Assembly: GCF_037577855.1 (NCBI RefSeq)
Contig: NZ_JBAKFX010000006.1
Location: forward strand, 76,932-140,931
Source of the DNA: Dethiothermospora halolimnae
Lineage (GTDB): Bacteria > Bacillota > Clostridia > Tissierellales > VENL01
DNA: 64,000 nt
Reading direction: 5' to 3'
The notes below the pieces were generated by a model. The model worked only from the letters and a program-made list of their open reading frames with translations, made no database searches and was not told the DNA's origin. This document shows positions 8,504-16,910 of this stretch, one piece after another. Every line of letters starts with the position of its first letter. The first letter of the stretch is position 1. The position numbers and the translations under genes were made by a program.

Positions 8504-8884
8504 ATGAAGAAATCTAAGAATGTTATGGTTTGTGTTACACAGCAAAAGACATGTGAAAGACTTATAAGAAACGGATATGATAAGATAGAAGATGAGAATG
8601 ACAACTTATTTGTTATACATGTGGTTAGTGAAAATGATAAATTTTTAAATCTAAGTGATGGAGAGGCACTGGAGTATTTATTTGAGGTATCAAAAAAAGT
8701 TGGAGCCAATTTAACTGTTTTAAGGGCAAAGGACATTACTAAAGCTATGACTGACTTTGCTGCTGATAATGAGATTACCCATATTTTAATGGGATCTTCT
8801 CCAGATGTTGAAGACATTGAAAATCATAACATAGCTTTAAAATTAAGAAGTAAATTGCCAGAGGTTAATTTTATAATAGTTTAA
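8504..8884 (+). CDS. Universal stress protein (USP)-like domain protein
   Basis: This 126-aa soluble protein has the USP/adenine-nucleotide-hydrolase-like fold pattern. It opens with a beta strand, KNVMVCVTQQKTCERLIRNG. The middle reads LFVIHVVSEN and ANLTVLRAKDITKAMTDFAADNEITHILMGSSPD. The C-terminal strand is EVNFIIV. The 'THILMGSS' stretch resembles the USP region of KdpD-type sensors. A GGAGAT site precedes the ATG. The ligand is unknown; it may be followed in the same operon by the DsrE-like gene 63 bases downstream. Confidence 0.7.
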   Translation: MKKSKNVMVCVTQQKTCERLIRNGYDKIEDENDNLFVIHVVSENDKFLNLSDGEALEYLFEVSKKVGANLTVLRAKDITKAMTDFAADNEITHILMGSSPDVEDIENHNIALKLRSKLPEVNFIIV

Positions 8885-8947
8885 TAAGAATTAAAAACAT
8901 CTCTTAAGGTTAAACTAACTATTAATCATATTTCAAGGGGTGTTTTT

Positions 8948-9424
8948 ATGTCTGAAAGATTAAATTTATTAGTTTTTAGCGGAGATTATGATAAAGCCTT
9001 GGCTTCATTGATATTGGCCAATGGTGCCAAAGAAATGGGAATAGATGTAACGATGTTTTTTGCATTTTGGGGACTTTTAGTGATAAGGGATCCTAACAAA
9101 TACATTAATGAAAACAAATCCATTTTTGAGAAAATGTTTAGTTTATTTACGCCTAAAAAAGTCGAAAAGTTGGCCCTATCAAAGATGAATATGGGAGGAA
9201 TGGGTCAGAAAATGTTAAAAAAGATGATGAAAGAAAAAAAGAAACCACTACTTGAAAACTTTTTAGAAGGTGCTAGAAAGAAGGACATAAAGTTTTATGG
9301 TTGTAAACTATCCCAAGAGGTTATGGGATTTAAAAAAGAGGAATTAATACCAGAGGTTGAAATAATAGAAGTTTATGATTATTTAAAGGATGCAATGAAA
9401 TCCGATATGCAATTGTTTATATAA
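8948..9424 (+). CDS. DsrE/DsrF-like family protein
   Basis: This 158-aa protein resembles the DsrE/F/peroxiredoxin-like family (COG2210 type). It opens with a strand and helix (LNLLVFSGDYDKALASLILANGAKEMGIDVTMFF), has a Met-rich basic loop (MNMGGMGQKMLKKMMKEKKK), and then FYGCKLSQEVMGFKKEELIPEVEIIEVYDYL carrying the single conserved Cys. Such proteins bind or transfer sulfur species; here that is inference. The gene shares a transcript direction with the USP-like gene and is followed by a clear terminator. Confidence 0.8.
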   Translation: MSERLNLLVFSGDYDKALASLILANGAKEMGIDVTMFFAFWGLLVIRDPNKYINENKSIFEKMFSLFTPKKVEKLALSKMNMGGMGQKMLKKMMKEKKKPLLENFLEGARKKDIKFYGCKLSQEVMGFKKEELIPEVEIIEVYDYLKDAMKSDMQLFI

Positions 9425-9457
9425 TAAAAAACACATTCTTAGAATGTGTTTTTTATT
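9423..9457 (+). terminator. Terminator after the DsrE-like gene
   Basis: AAAAACACATTC and GAATGTGTTTTT pair around TTA, followed by TTATT. The stem begins at the stop codon. Confidence 0.88.
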
Positions 9458-9530
9458 ATATAATATATTTATAGTAATAGGACTCTTAGAAGAAGACCTA
9501 AGAGATTCAATATATTGAATTCCTACACAT

Positions 9531-9636
9531 ATTTATGGATTCACCAATTCTCTGCTCACTGTACCTTGTACCCTGCACAGAACAAAGAAGCAACAAAGGT
9601 GCCTTTTTGTTGTTGGGGGATTCGTAATCCTCCAAC
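9531..9636. repeat. Composite of dispersed intergenic repeats
   Basis: Three repeat modules adjoin here. The first is ATTTATGGATTCACCAAT (9531-9548; second copy near 10750). The second is a CACAGAACAAAGAA...GGTGCC block (about 9576-9603), whose reverse complement recurs at about 16314-16341. The third is a 25-base hairpin (9612-9636) with arms GTTGGGGGATT and AATCCTCCAAC around CGT, also present at 16.5, 18.86 and 61.3 kb. Confidence 0.75.
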
Positions 9637-9693
9637 TTGTTACAATATATATAATCTATTACTAAGTTAAAGTTAAGGAGTGAATAGATCACA

Positions 9694-10017
9694 ATGAAAA
9701 GAAGAGGAAAAATTGGTTTTCTAAAGAAGATACCATTAGCAATAAAATTTTTATTTGATAAAGAAGTTCCCCTGCGGAAAAAGATATGGCTAATATTAGG
9801 ATTAGTATATGTGGTTAGTCCTATTGACTTAATACCAGCCCCTATACTTTTTTTTAGTGCATTGGATGATATGGCTATAGTTGCATTTATACTTACTAAA
9901 TTATCCGATGATCTTGAAGAATATGCTTTAGAGCAAGAAAGGAAAAAGAAAGAGGAAGATATTGAAGACAAAATAATAGAAGATGTTGACTATGATATAA
10001 AAGATAATGATAAATAA
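9694..10017 (+). CDS. DUF1232 (YkvA-type) membrane-associated protein
   Basis: This 107-aa protein has the DUF1232 core WLILGLVYVVSPIDLIPAPILFFSALDDMAIVAFILTKL at about residues 30-70, which is the signature 'YvvSPiDLIPd...GllDD'. The N-terminus is basic and the C-terminus is acidic/Lys-rich. The function of the family is unknown; it probably sits in the membrane. AAGGAG precedes the ATG by 13 bases. It lies 65 bases before the DedA gene. Confidence 0.85.
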   Translation: MKRRGKIGFLKKIPLAIKFLFDKEVPLRKKIWLILGLVYVVSPIDLIPAPILFFSALDDMAIVAFILTKLSDDLEEYALEQERKKKEEDIEDKIIEDVDYDIKDNDK

Positions 10018-10082
10018 TTTGTATAAAATCCTAGTTTTTTGGTATAATCAAAAGGATAGATTATAAATTTGGGGGATATTTT

Positions 10083-10718
10083 ATGAACATGAGTATTATA
10101 GACATAGTTTCAGATACTTTGATTAATTTTTCAGAAAAGGCTAGTATATACGGTTATATTACTATACCTATTGCTATGCTAGTTGAAGGGGCGGCAATAC
10201 CATTTCCAGGGACCTTTATATTAATATTAAGTGGATACTTAATAAAAAAATTTAGTTTAAATCCTATAATTATAATATCACTATCCAGTATATGTTATAC
10301 ATTAGCAGCTATGGTACCCTATGCAATAGGAAGTCAAGTTAATGGGATTGCAAAGAAGAGATTTAACAAGTTTATGTCTAAAAATGAGCATCAGATAGAC
10401 AAAATGTCTAGGTTATTTGAGAAATATGGAGAAGTGGCAGTATGTGTTTCTAGATTAACCTTTATAGGAAATTATTTTTCTTATATAGCAGGGATTAATA
10501 AAATGAATAAGAAAAAGTTTCTATTTTATACCATTTTGGGGATGACCCCATGGATTGTTTTAATGAACGTAATAGGATATAAGGTTGGAGAGAATGCCGA
10601 TCAGTTAAAAAGCCTTATGGACAAGTTCGGTCCTTTATTTTATATGATAATAGGATTACCCTTTGTGGTGTTTATAGCCTTAAGGTACGGATATAAAATT
10701 ATAAAAAAGTCACAATGA
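10083..10718 (+). CDS. DedA family membrane protein
   Basis: This 211-aa polytopic protein belongs to the DedA/SNARE-associated family (undecaprenyl-phosphate or phospholipid translocation, membrane homeostasis). Family features: MLVEGAAIPFPGTFILILSGYL near the N-terminus (E..PlP.e...), FNKFMSKNEHQIDKM...FEKYGEVAVCVSRLTFIGNYFSYIAGI in the middle (the F..R..P.vR...yiAG equivalent), and TILGMTPWIVLMNVIGYKVG. A GGGGGAT ribosome site precedes the ATG. Confidence 0.87.
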   Translation: MNMSIIDIVSDTLINFSEKASIYGYITIPIAMLVEGAAIPFPGTFILILSGYLIKKFSLNPIIIISLSSICYTLAAMVPYAIGSQVNGIAKKRFNKFMSKNEHQIDKMSRLFEKYGEVAVCVSRLTFIGNYFSYIAGINKMNKKKFLFYTILGMTPWIVLMNVIGYKVGENADQLKSLMDKFGPLFYMIIGLPFVVFIALRYGYKIIKKSQ

Positions 10719-10721
10719 TTT

Positions 10722-10748
10722 GGGGTATTCATTTATGGATACCTTTTT
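10722..10748 (+). terminator. Terminator after dedA
   Basis: GGTATTCAT pairs with ATGGATACC (with one wobble) around TT, followed by seven Ts. Confidence 0.82.
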
Positions 10749-10749
10749 T

Positions 10750-10763
10750 TATGGATTCACCAA
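10750..10763. repeat. Second copy of the ATGGATTCACCAAT repeat
   Basis: ATGGATTCACCAAT is identical to part of the block at 9535-9548. Both copies lie between genes, close to terminators. Confidence 0.6.
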
Positions 10764-10802
10764 TCCCGTGCTCCTTACTAAATAAAATAATGGAGGGATG
10801 TT

Positions 10803-11831
10803 ATGAAAAAAAATATAGTATTATCAGGTTTTGGCAATGTAGGAAGAGAGTTTGTAAAATTATTATTATATAAAAAAGATTATTTAAAGGAAAGATATAA
10901 TTTGGAATTTACCCTAGTGGGAGTATTGGGAAGTAAATTATCGATATTTAATGAAAAGGGGTTAGATATTGATATATTGTTACAATGTAAAAATGGCTCG
11001 GAGGGTTTAGAAGAATATAGTGAAAGGGATAATGATGTTATAAAATCCCAGGATATTATTATGGGAGATTTGCTTGTAGAGTCTACACCTACAGATATCA
11101 ATACAGGAAGACCGGGATTAGATATTATAAAAGAAAGTATAAATAAAGGTTTGGATATTGTATGTATATCTAAAGGTGCCCTTGTAACTAACTTTGATCA
11201 AATAATGAGGCTAGCAAGATTAAAGGGGATATCTATAAAGTATAGTGGAGCAACAGCGGCGGCTCTGCCCACGGTAGACATAGCAGAATATAGTTTAGCC
11301 GGTTGTAAAATAAAATCTATAGAAGGTATTTTAAATGGAACTACAAATTATATTTTAACTAAGATGAATGATGAAAATTTACCTTTTTCCAAAGCTTTAG
11401 ATGAAGCTAAAGAAAAGGGAATAGCCGAGACCAATAGTAGTTTAGACATTAAAGGTATCGACAGTGGTTGCAAGATACTATTACTCTCAAATACTTTTTT
11501 AGGTACAAATTATACAATAAAAGATATCAATATAGTAGGAATCGATAAAGTAACAAAAGAGGACATAGTCAAAGGGAAAAATAATAATAGTAAAATAAAA
11601 TTAGTAGCAAGGGCCTATAAAGAGAAAAATAGTATAAAAATAGATGTTTCACCTAAAGCTATTTCATCGGATCATATGCTATATAGTGTAGATAATACTA
11701 ACAAAGCCGTTGTATTTGATACAGATGATATGGGTATAGTCTCAGCAATGGGAGGGGCCTCTAGTCCCAAAGGCGCAGCATCGGCAGCCCTTAAAGATAT
11801 TATTAATGTATATAGGTGTAGACCTTTGTAA
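10803..11831 (+). CDS. hom: Homoserine dehydrogenase
   Basis: It would reduce aspartate semialdehyde to homoserine with NAD(P)H, the branch step to threonine and methionine. The 342-aa protein has an N-terminal Rossmann motif (SGFGNVGREFVKLL), the substrate-site signature EGILNGTTNYILTKM, and the catalytic region AKEKGIAETNSSLDIKGIDSGCKILLLSN (the Lys and Asp of the 'A.G.AE.dp..Di.G.D...K' pattern are partly altered). It lacks a C-terminal ACT domain, so it is the short form. GGAGGG precedes the ATG. The altered 'DP' to 'NSS' in the signature is worth noting. Confidence 0.87.
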   Translation: MKKNIVLSGFGNVGREFVKLLLYKKDYLKERYNLEFTLVGVLGSKLSIFNEKGLDIDILLQCKNGSEGLEEYSERDNDVIKSQDIIMGDLLVESTPTDINTGRPGLDIIKESINKGLDIVCISKGALVTNFDQIMRLARLKGISIKYSGATAAALPTVDIAEYSLAGCKIKSIEGILNGTTNYILTKMNDENLPFSKALDEAKEKGIAETNSSLDIKGIDSGCKILLLSNTFLGTNYTIKDINIVGIDKVTKEDIVKGKNNNSKIKLVARAYKEKNSIKIDVSPKAISSDHMLYSVDNTNKAVVFDTDDMGIVSAMGGASSPKGAASAALKDIINVYRCRPL

Positions 11832-11896
11832 AAACATTGTGACAAATGGTGAAAAAAGTGATAATATATAGATATATTTCCTCGGGAGGGGATTAT

Positions 11897-13234
11897 ATGA
11901 ATGGAAATATATTAGAGGAATTAAAGGTAGTTGAAACAATACTAGAAAATGAGGAACAGGAAGTTTTTATTTGCAAAAATAAAATAACAGAGGAGCTCTT
12001 CGTATTAAATAGTATAACAAATACAAAATTAACTGAAACTTTAGACTCTGATAAACTAAAAAACACTATAAACAATGTGGTTGATGTAGTAGAAATAGAA
12101 GACAGATTAAATATCATTTCTAGATATATGTCCCATAATAAGTTAAAGGATTATGTTAATAAAAATGAACTCTATTTAAGTGATAAGGTAAAATATGTTC
12201 ATTTTTTATTAAATATGTTATATGACCTAAGGGAATTTCAGCCCCATATTCTTAGTTCCATTTTTAATTATCATAATTTTGTAATAGATGGTATGAGAAA
12301 TATACACCCCCTAGGATTGATAATTTTAGAGGAAAATTATCTAGACATAGATACATCAAATGTACTTAAAAATATAGCTAGATTAGTTTATACTATCTTT
12401 ACTGGTAACAAGATAATAGATGGGGATACATTAGATAAACTGCCACCGGATATATCTAAAATTATAACAAAATGCAAAGATAATAAATATACGAAATACA
12501 GGGATTTACTAGAGGAGTTAGAAACATCCACACTATATCAGTTAATGAATAATGAAGAGCACCATGAAGCTAATACTATTTTAGAAGAAGACAATATTGT
12601 AAAAAATAAGGGACTAAATAAAAAGGGATTAATATTTATTATTATTATTGTTTTATTGTTGCCTATAATTATCTTTAGTTTTAATAAACTAAACATAGAG
12701 GAAAAAAGCACAATAAATGATGAAATTGATGATGATGTACAAAAAGAAGTAAATAAAGGGGATAATCATATAGAAAAAAATAAATTAGATAAGTCTCTTA
12801 TTATGGCTGAAGAAGAGGAGTTAGAATCTTTTTTTAAAAAATCAGAAGACAGTAAAATTTGTATCGATAAGGATATATATCATAGTGGAAAATATTCCAT
12901 TAGAGTTGATAATGATGACATAAATGAAAAATATTTTATAGGGATGATAGATTTAAATAGTGAAGAATTTAATCACTTAAAAAATAAAAAAACTAATTTA
13001 TCTATGTGGATTAAATCCAAAGTAGTTATGAAACCAACTATATCTATAGAACTATTTAATAAAGGGAAGTTCACAGGAATTATTGATAAAAATATAGGGG
13101 CTTTAGGAAAGCAGTGGACTTTACATAATATGTCAGTTAACATTGGTAATGCAGAGCAGCTAAAACTTTATGTTTCTTCAAATAAGGAAAGTAAAATATG
13201 GTTTGATGCTTATGAAATAGAGGTATTGAAGTAG
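11897..13234 (+). CDS. Membrane protein with kinase-like N-terminus and carbohydrate-binding-like C-terminus
   Basis: I chose the ATG at 11897, placed after GGGAGGGG, giving 445 aa. Residues 1-210 resemble a degenerate serine/threonine-kinase-like fold (ENEEQEVFICKNKITEELFVLN; LKNIARLVYTIFTGNKIIDGDTLDKLPPDISKIITKC...), with no visible catalytic HRD or DFG, so a pseudokinase is likely. A single membrane helix follows (KGLIFIIIIVLLLPIIIFSF). The external C-terminus (about 300-445) looks like a beta-sandwich carbohydrate-binding module, with SGKYSIRVDND and KIWFDAYEIEVLK. It follows hom by 65 bases. The role is unknown; envelope signalling is inference. Confidence 0.6.
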   Translation: MNGNILEELKVVETILENEEQEVFICKNKITEELFVLNSITNTKLTETLDSDKLKNTINNVVDVVEIEDRLNIISRYMSHNKLKDYVNKNELYLSDKVKYVHFLLNMLYDLREFQPHILSSIFNYHNFVIDGMRNIHPLGLIILEENYLDIDTSNVLKNIARLVYTIFTGNKIIDGDTLDKLPPDISKIITKCKDNKYTKYRDLLEELETSTLYQLMNNEEHHEANTILEEDNIVKNKGLNKKGLIFIIIIVLLLPIIIFSFNKLNIEEKSTINDEIDDDVQKEVNKGDNHIEKNKLDKSLIMAEEEELESFFKKSEDSKICIDKDIYHSGKYSIRVDNDDINEKYFIGMIDLNSEEFNHLKNKKTNLSMWIKSKVVMKPTISIELFNKGKFTGIIDKNIGALGKQWTLHNMSVNIGNAEQLKLYVSSNKESKIWFDAYEIEVLK

Positions 13235-13262
13235 ATATTATAATATCTACTTCAATACCTCT
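13221..13262. terminator. Long convergent terminator
   Basis: A near-perfect 20-base-pair stem (arms GAGGTATTGAAGTAGATATT and its complement) overlaps the end of the kinase-like gene and the end of the minus-strand PII-like gene, so it can serve both. Confidence 0.85.
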
Positions 13263-13602
13263 ATTTGTGCTTAGACCCATAACATTCAAGGACAGGAATA
13301 ACAAACATAAATCCAACACCGGGTCTATTAAAGTTGTCCAATTTCTCTTTAATTTTATCTTTCACTATTTCTAATTTTTCTTTGTCCCTTATAACACTTA
13401 TCAAAGTCTTATTATAGGGTTTGTCTCCTTCTATAAATTTCCTTATACTTGAAAATATAGGGACATCTACATGATGTTCTAATAATACCTTTCCCATACC
13501 TACACTATCTAGAGTCGTGGCACCTACTCCTTCTTCATAGAAAATTTCCAAAATATCATCTAACAAACTAGTGTCATTCAATATTAGAAAAAGTCCATAC
13601 AT
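13261..13602 (-). CDS. PII-like (nitrogen-regulatory-type) protein
   Basis: This 113-aa protein has a ferredoxin-like PII fold pattern: strand MYGLFLILND, helix LLDDILEIFYEEGVGATTLDSVGMG, a loop, then KTLISVIRDKEKLEIVKDKIKEKL and PGVGFMFVIPVLEC. The 'PG.GF.FviPv..c.G' end is typical of PII-like proteins encoded beside transporters. It lies 55 bases downstream of the antiporter gene on the same strand, so it probably senses a ligand (nucleotide or ion) and controls that antiporter, which is inference. A TCCTCC-complement ribosome site is present. Confidence 0.7.
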   Translation of the reverse strand: MYGLFLILNDTSLLDDILEIFYEEGVGATTLDSVGMGKVLLEHHVDVPIFSSIRKFIEGDKPYNKTLISVIRDKEKLEIVKDKIKEKLDNFNRPGVGFMFVIPVLECYGSKHK

Positions 13603-13629
13603 AAGAGAGATTCCTCCTTTATAAAATTG

Positions 13630-13655
13630 GTAGCTTCGAATTACTTCGAAGGTTT
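13630..13655. repeat. TAGCTTCGAATT...TTCGAAGG repeat
   Basis: A short imperfect palindrome between the antiporter and PII-like genes. It shares the core TAGCTTnGAATTnnTTCGAAGG with copies at about 16573-16600 and 18738-18765, and a weak copy at 8231. Confidence 0.55.
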
Positions 13656-13657
13656 TG

Positions 13658-14842
13658 TTATATTTTAGCTTCCTTAGCTTTAATTATAGCATTTTTGGTA
13701 GCTATTGGACCAATTATTTCTGTAATTATAGTAGTGGATAATAATATTGTAATAACTAATGATCCTAAAGTTGAACCTGGAAATTGTTTGTTTACCACTA
13801 TAGCAAGTCCAACAGCAACCCCTACTTGGGAAAGTAAACCAAACCCTATATTCCTTCTTACCACTGTTGGTGAATTTGATAATTTACCTCCTAGTAAAGC
13901 ACCTAAAATTTTACCCATAATACGGAATATTAAATATGCTACTCCTAAAACACCTATATGGGGGATTAGACCTATATCTAGTCTAGATCCGGCAAGGGTG
14001 AAAAAGGCTGCTATAATAGGTGGAGAAAAGGCTTCTACACTTGAAAAAGCACGTCTTGCATTGGCAGAAATATTAGTAGTTGTTATTCCTAAACTCATAG
14101 CTGTAAGTAAAGGTGATAAACCAAAACGATTTGCTAAGCCTACTAATAGAATTAATATTCCTATATTAAATATAAGTATTTCAGAATCACTTTTTGATAT
14201 TTTTATTAAATAACTTAAGAAAACTCCAAGTATACCCCCAACGACTATAGAAAGTCCAATCTCAGTTAATGGATGTATCACAATCTTAGATATAGTGACT
14301 ACTTCATGTTTAATAAAAACCCCTGCTATTGAAGATGCTACTGAGTATATCATAAGACATATGGCATCATCCACAGCCACAACCCCTAAAAGAGTACTTG
14401 TTAAGGGACCACTGGCCCTACACTCCTTAAGAACCATGATTGTAGCAGCAGGTGCAGTAGCAGAAGCTATTGCTCCAAGGATTAATGCGGTGGATATATC
14501 TCCAGATGTTAAAATATATATTATTATTGAAACGAACAAAAAAGCCCCTAGTGCTTCACATAATGCTATTAGAAAAATAGACTTACCTAATTTTTTGATT
14601 ACAGAAATTTTAAGTTCGCTACCTATATTAAAGGCAATAATACCTAAAGCAAAATCATTTAAAAAAGAGAGCTTATCTATTATTTCATTATCAATTATGT
14701 TAAAACCTGAAACTCCAATAATAAGTCCTGCCACAATGTAACCAGCCACCGCTGGAATCTTAAACCTATTCATTAGTTTTCCAAAACCTATACCTACAAT
14801 TAATGCGATACCTAAACTCATAAAAGTATTCATTTTTATCAC
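13658..14842 (-). CDS. Cation:proton antiporter (CPA2 / KefB-type)
   Basis: This 394-aa membrane protein with about 12 helices is of the monovalent cation:proton antiporter-2 family. Seen: the start FMSLGIALIVGIGFGKLMNRFKIPAVAGYIVAGLIIGVSG, then LGAIASATAPAATIMVLKECRASGPLTSTLLGVVAVDDAICLMIYS, with the 'VDDA' ion-binding aspartates. The C-terminus ends with the membrane part and lacks a TrkA-N domain; the separate PII-like protein downstream may replace that regulatory function. Expected role: Na+/H+ or K+/H+ exchange at the cytoplasmic membrane. Confidence 0.85.
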   Translation of the reverse strand: MIKMNTFMSLGIALIVGIGFGKLMNRFKIPAVAGYIVAGLIIGVSGFNIIDNEIIDKLSFLNDFALGIIAFNIGSELKISVIKKLGKSIFLIALCEALGAFLFVSIIIYILTSGDISTALILGAIASATAPAATIMVLKECRASGPLTSTLLGVVAVDDAICLMIYSVASSIAGVFIKHEVVTISKIVIHPLTEIGLSIVVGGILGVFLSYLIKISKSDSEILIFNIGILILLVGLANRFGLSPLLTAMSLGITTTNISANARRAFSSVEAFSPPIIAAFFTLAGSRLDIGLIPHIGVLGVAYLIFRIMGKILGALLGGKLSNSPTVVRRNIGFGLLSQVGVAVGLAIVVNKQFPGSTLGSLVITILLSTTIITEIIGPIATKNAIIKAKEAKI

Positions 14843-15034
14843 CTCTATTATATATTTGTTATATTCCAGCGCCTGTTGACTATGATACTCCTTTAATATC
14901 TATATGTTAAATTCCAAAGAAAGGGATATAAGTCGATTTAACACGAAAAATAAGGATTATATTTGATTATATTCAAATTTCGTAAAAATGGAATTTTTTT
15001 AGATATGGAAAAATCATGGCTAAAATTAAATGTT

Positions 15035-15063
15035 TTGACAATGTCTAATTTATTTATTATACT
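15035..15063 (+). promoter_or_regulatory. Sigma-A promoter of the ROK gene
   Basis: TTGACA at 15035-15040, a 17-base spacer and TATACT at 15058-15063, about 45 bases before the ATG at 15107. Confidence 0.75.
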
Positions 15064-15106
15064 AGTAATGCACTTAATTTAGGAGTCAAAGAAAGTTGTG
15101 ATTTAA

Positions 15107-16306
15107 ATGAAAACTATTAGTAAAGCAGATAAAAAATTAATAAAAAAAATAAATACAGTTTCGATATTAAAAACCATTAGAGAATATGGTCCCATATCAA
15201 GGGCAGATATTTCCAAAACCATTGGACTAAATCCTGCCACAGTTTCTAGTATCGTAACCAATCTTTTAAAAAACAAATCGATAAAAGAGGTTGGGATAGG
15301 AAAGTCAAGTGGAGGTAGAAAGCCAGTTTTACTTGAATTAAATAGCGATGAACTATATGTAGTTGGAGTTGATGTAGGAATAACAAAGGTCACCACTGGA
15401 CTTATAAATATAAACGGAAATATACTTAATAAAACAACCATCGATTTTAAAGATAAAACTGTGGAAACTATATTTGAAGCTATAAAAAGCTCCATATATG
15501 AAGTAATAAAAGAACATGATAAGAACTTTAATAATGTGATTGGTATTGGTATGGGGGTTCATGGTCTAATTGATACAGAAAGGGGTATGTCTATATATGC
15601 TCCAGCTTTTAATTGGAATAATGTTAATATAGTTGATACATTTAAAAAGGAATTTAATGTACCCGTACTAATAGATAATGATGCAAGGGTTATGGCATTG
15701 GGAGAAAAATGGTTTGGATATGCTAAAAACTCAAAGAACTTTGTACTCCTAAATATAGGAACAGGTGTAGGAGCAGGAGTTTTTATAAATGATGCATTAT
15801 ATAGAGGTAATAATTTCGGTGCCGGAGAAGTTGGACATATAAAGATAACCGATGAAAATATAAAGTGCAGGTGTGGAAGATATGGATGCCTTGAAGCCAT
15901 GGTCTCTGGTAGGGCCATAGTAAATAGATTTATTAAAGGTTTAGAAAAGGGCAGAACATCTAGTCTTAAAGACAGATTAAAAACTTCAGATATAACATCA
16001 CTAGAAATCTACAGAGAGGCATTAAAAGGAGATTTGTTATCAATAGAAGTATTAAAGGAGACTGGTAAGTATATTGGGATAGGAATATCAACCATAATTA
16101 ATACCCTAAATCCCAGCATGATTTTAATAGCAGGTGGGGTTTCTAAAGCTGGAGACTTTATATATGATGAAATACAAAATACCATTTCCAAAAAGAGCAT
16201 GAATAATAACTTGAAAAATGTATATATAGGGGAAACAAAATTAAAGGACAATGTTGGTATAGTAGGTGCTGGGTCTTTGATTATTAAGGATATATTTTCT
16301 ATATAG
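15107..16306 (+). CDS. ROK family transcriptional regulator / sugar kinase
   Basis: This 399-aa protein has an N-terminal winged helix (about residues 10-70, GPISRADISKTIGLNPATVSSIVTNLL) joined to a ROK domain. ROK motifs: VVGVDVGITKVTTGL (phosphate 1), IGIGMGVHGLID, VPVLIDNDARVMALGE, LNIGTGVGAGVFIND and the zinc motif GHIKITDENIKCRCGRYGCLEAMVSG. This is the NagC/XylR-type regulator layout: it would bind DNA and respond to a sugar or sugar phosphate. It is monocistronic, with its own promoter and a very strong terminator. The regulated operon is not evident; no sugar transporter is adjacent. Confidence 0.88.
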   Translation: MKTISKADKKLIKKINTVSILKTIREYGPISRADISKTIGLNPATVSSIVTNLLKNKSIKEVGIGKSSGGRKPVLLELNSDELYVVGVDVGITKVTTGLININGNILNKTTIDFKDKTVETIFEAIKSSIYEVIKEHDKNFNNVIGIGMGVHGLIDTERGMSIYAPAFNWNNVNIVDTFKKEFNVPVLIDNDARVMALGEKWFGYAKNSKNFVLLNIGTGVGAGVFINDALYRGNNFGAGEVGHIKITDENIKCRCGRYGCLEAMVSGRAIVNRFIKGLEKGRTSSLKDRLKTSDITSLEIYREALKGDLLSIEVLKETGKYIGIGISTIINTLNPSMILIAGGVSKAGDFIYDEIQNTISKKSMNNNLKNVYIGETKLKDNVGIVGAGSLIIKDIFSI

Positions 16307-16346
16307 GAACAAGGCACCGTTGTTCTTTCTTTGTTCTGTGGAGTAG

Positions 16347-16374
16347 ATGTAGGGACTAGGCATGCCTAGTCCGA
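16347..16374. repeat. Palindromic repeat, copy 1
   Basis: Starts ATGTAG and contains the perfect 20-base palindrome GGACTAGGCATGCCTAGTCC (16353-16372). An identical 28-base copy lies at 16911-16938 in the same orientation. The two copies bracket the GIY-YIG gene. Confidence 0.85.
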
Positions 16375-16404
16375 TCTTAAATCTATAAAATTTCGGGAAA
16401 TTAC

Positions 16405-16467
16405 ATAAATAAAATAATAAACAACTTAATTTAGTTTTTAAATTAAGTTGTTTATTATTTTATTTAT
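16405..16467 (+). terminator. Terminator with a perfect 28-base-pair stem
   Basis: The left arm 16405-16432 and right arm 16440-16467 are perfect complements around the loop AGTTTTT. The stem is unusually long and made of A/T-rich sequence with one ACAACTT block. It lies about 100 bases after the ROK gene. Confidence 0.75.
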
Positions 16468-16500
16468 TAGAAGTCTATAATTTTTAGTTGTTTTTAGGTT

Positions 16501-16525
16501 GTTGGGGGATTCGTAATCCCCCAAC
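16501..16525. repeat. GGGGGATT hairpin repeat
   Basis: A 25-base perfect hairpin, arms GTTGGGGGATT and AATCCCCCAAC around CGT. Same family as 9612-9636, 18858-18880 and, inverted, 61287-61311. Confidence 0.85.
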
Positions 16526-16572
16526 TCATTTAGTCAATAAGGGATTTCCTAATCTGCAATATGATTTAGCAC

Positions 16573-16600
16573 AGTAGCTTTGAATTCATTCGAAGGTTAC
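16573..16600. repeat. TAGCTTTGAATTCATTCGAAGG repeat
   Basis: Copy of the TTCGAATT-type short repeat, directly before the GIY-YIG gene's ribosome site. Compare 13630-13655 and 18738-18765. Confidence 0.6.
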
Positions 16601-16626
16601 CTTTTCAATAGAAAGGAGGGCCCAAA

Positions 16627-16884
16627 ATGCCCTACGTTTACATATTAAGATGTAAAGATAACTCTTTATATACAGGATGGACTACAGATATAGATAGAAG
16701 AGTAAAGGAACACAATAGTGGAAAAGGAGCTAAATACACAAGGGCAAGAAGACCAGTTAAGTTAGCATACTATGAAGAACATAATAATAAAAGTAATGCT
16801 GCTAAAAGGGAATATGAGATAAAACAGTTTAGTAAGAAGAAAAAAGAAGAGTTAGTTAAGGGTTTTAATACGAATGACAAGTAA
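16627..16884 (+). CDS. GIY-YIG nuclease-superfamily protein (UPF0213/YhbQ-like)
   Basis: This 85-aa protein is made up of the GIY-YIG fold: PYVYILRCKDNSLYTGWTTDIDRRVKEHNSGKGAKYTRARRPVKLAYYE. The catalytic residues of the superfamily (the two Tyr-containing strands, Arg and the Glu of YYEE) are present. Single-domain members are of uncertain function and act on structured DNA. AGGAGGG precedes the ATG. The gene sits between two identical palindromic repeats 564 bases apart, an odd setting for an ordinary gene. Confidence 0.88.
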   Translation: MPYVYILRCKDNSLYTGWTTDIDRRVKEHNSGKGAKYTRARRPVKLAYYEEHNNKSNAAKREYEIKQFSKKKKEELVKGFNTNDK

Positions 16885-16910
16885 ATGGTTGAGATATGCA
16901 TATAACGCAT

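Noticed and set aside
13695..14741. Plus-strand ORFs of 172 and 148 codons
   Set aside because: They are antisense shadows of the well-supported minus-strand antiporter gene and have no ribosome sites.
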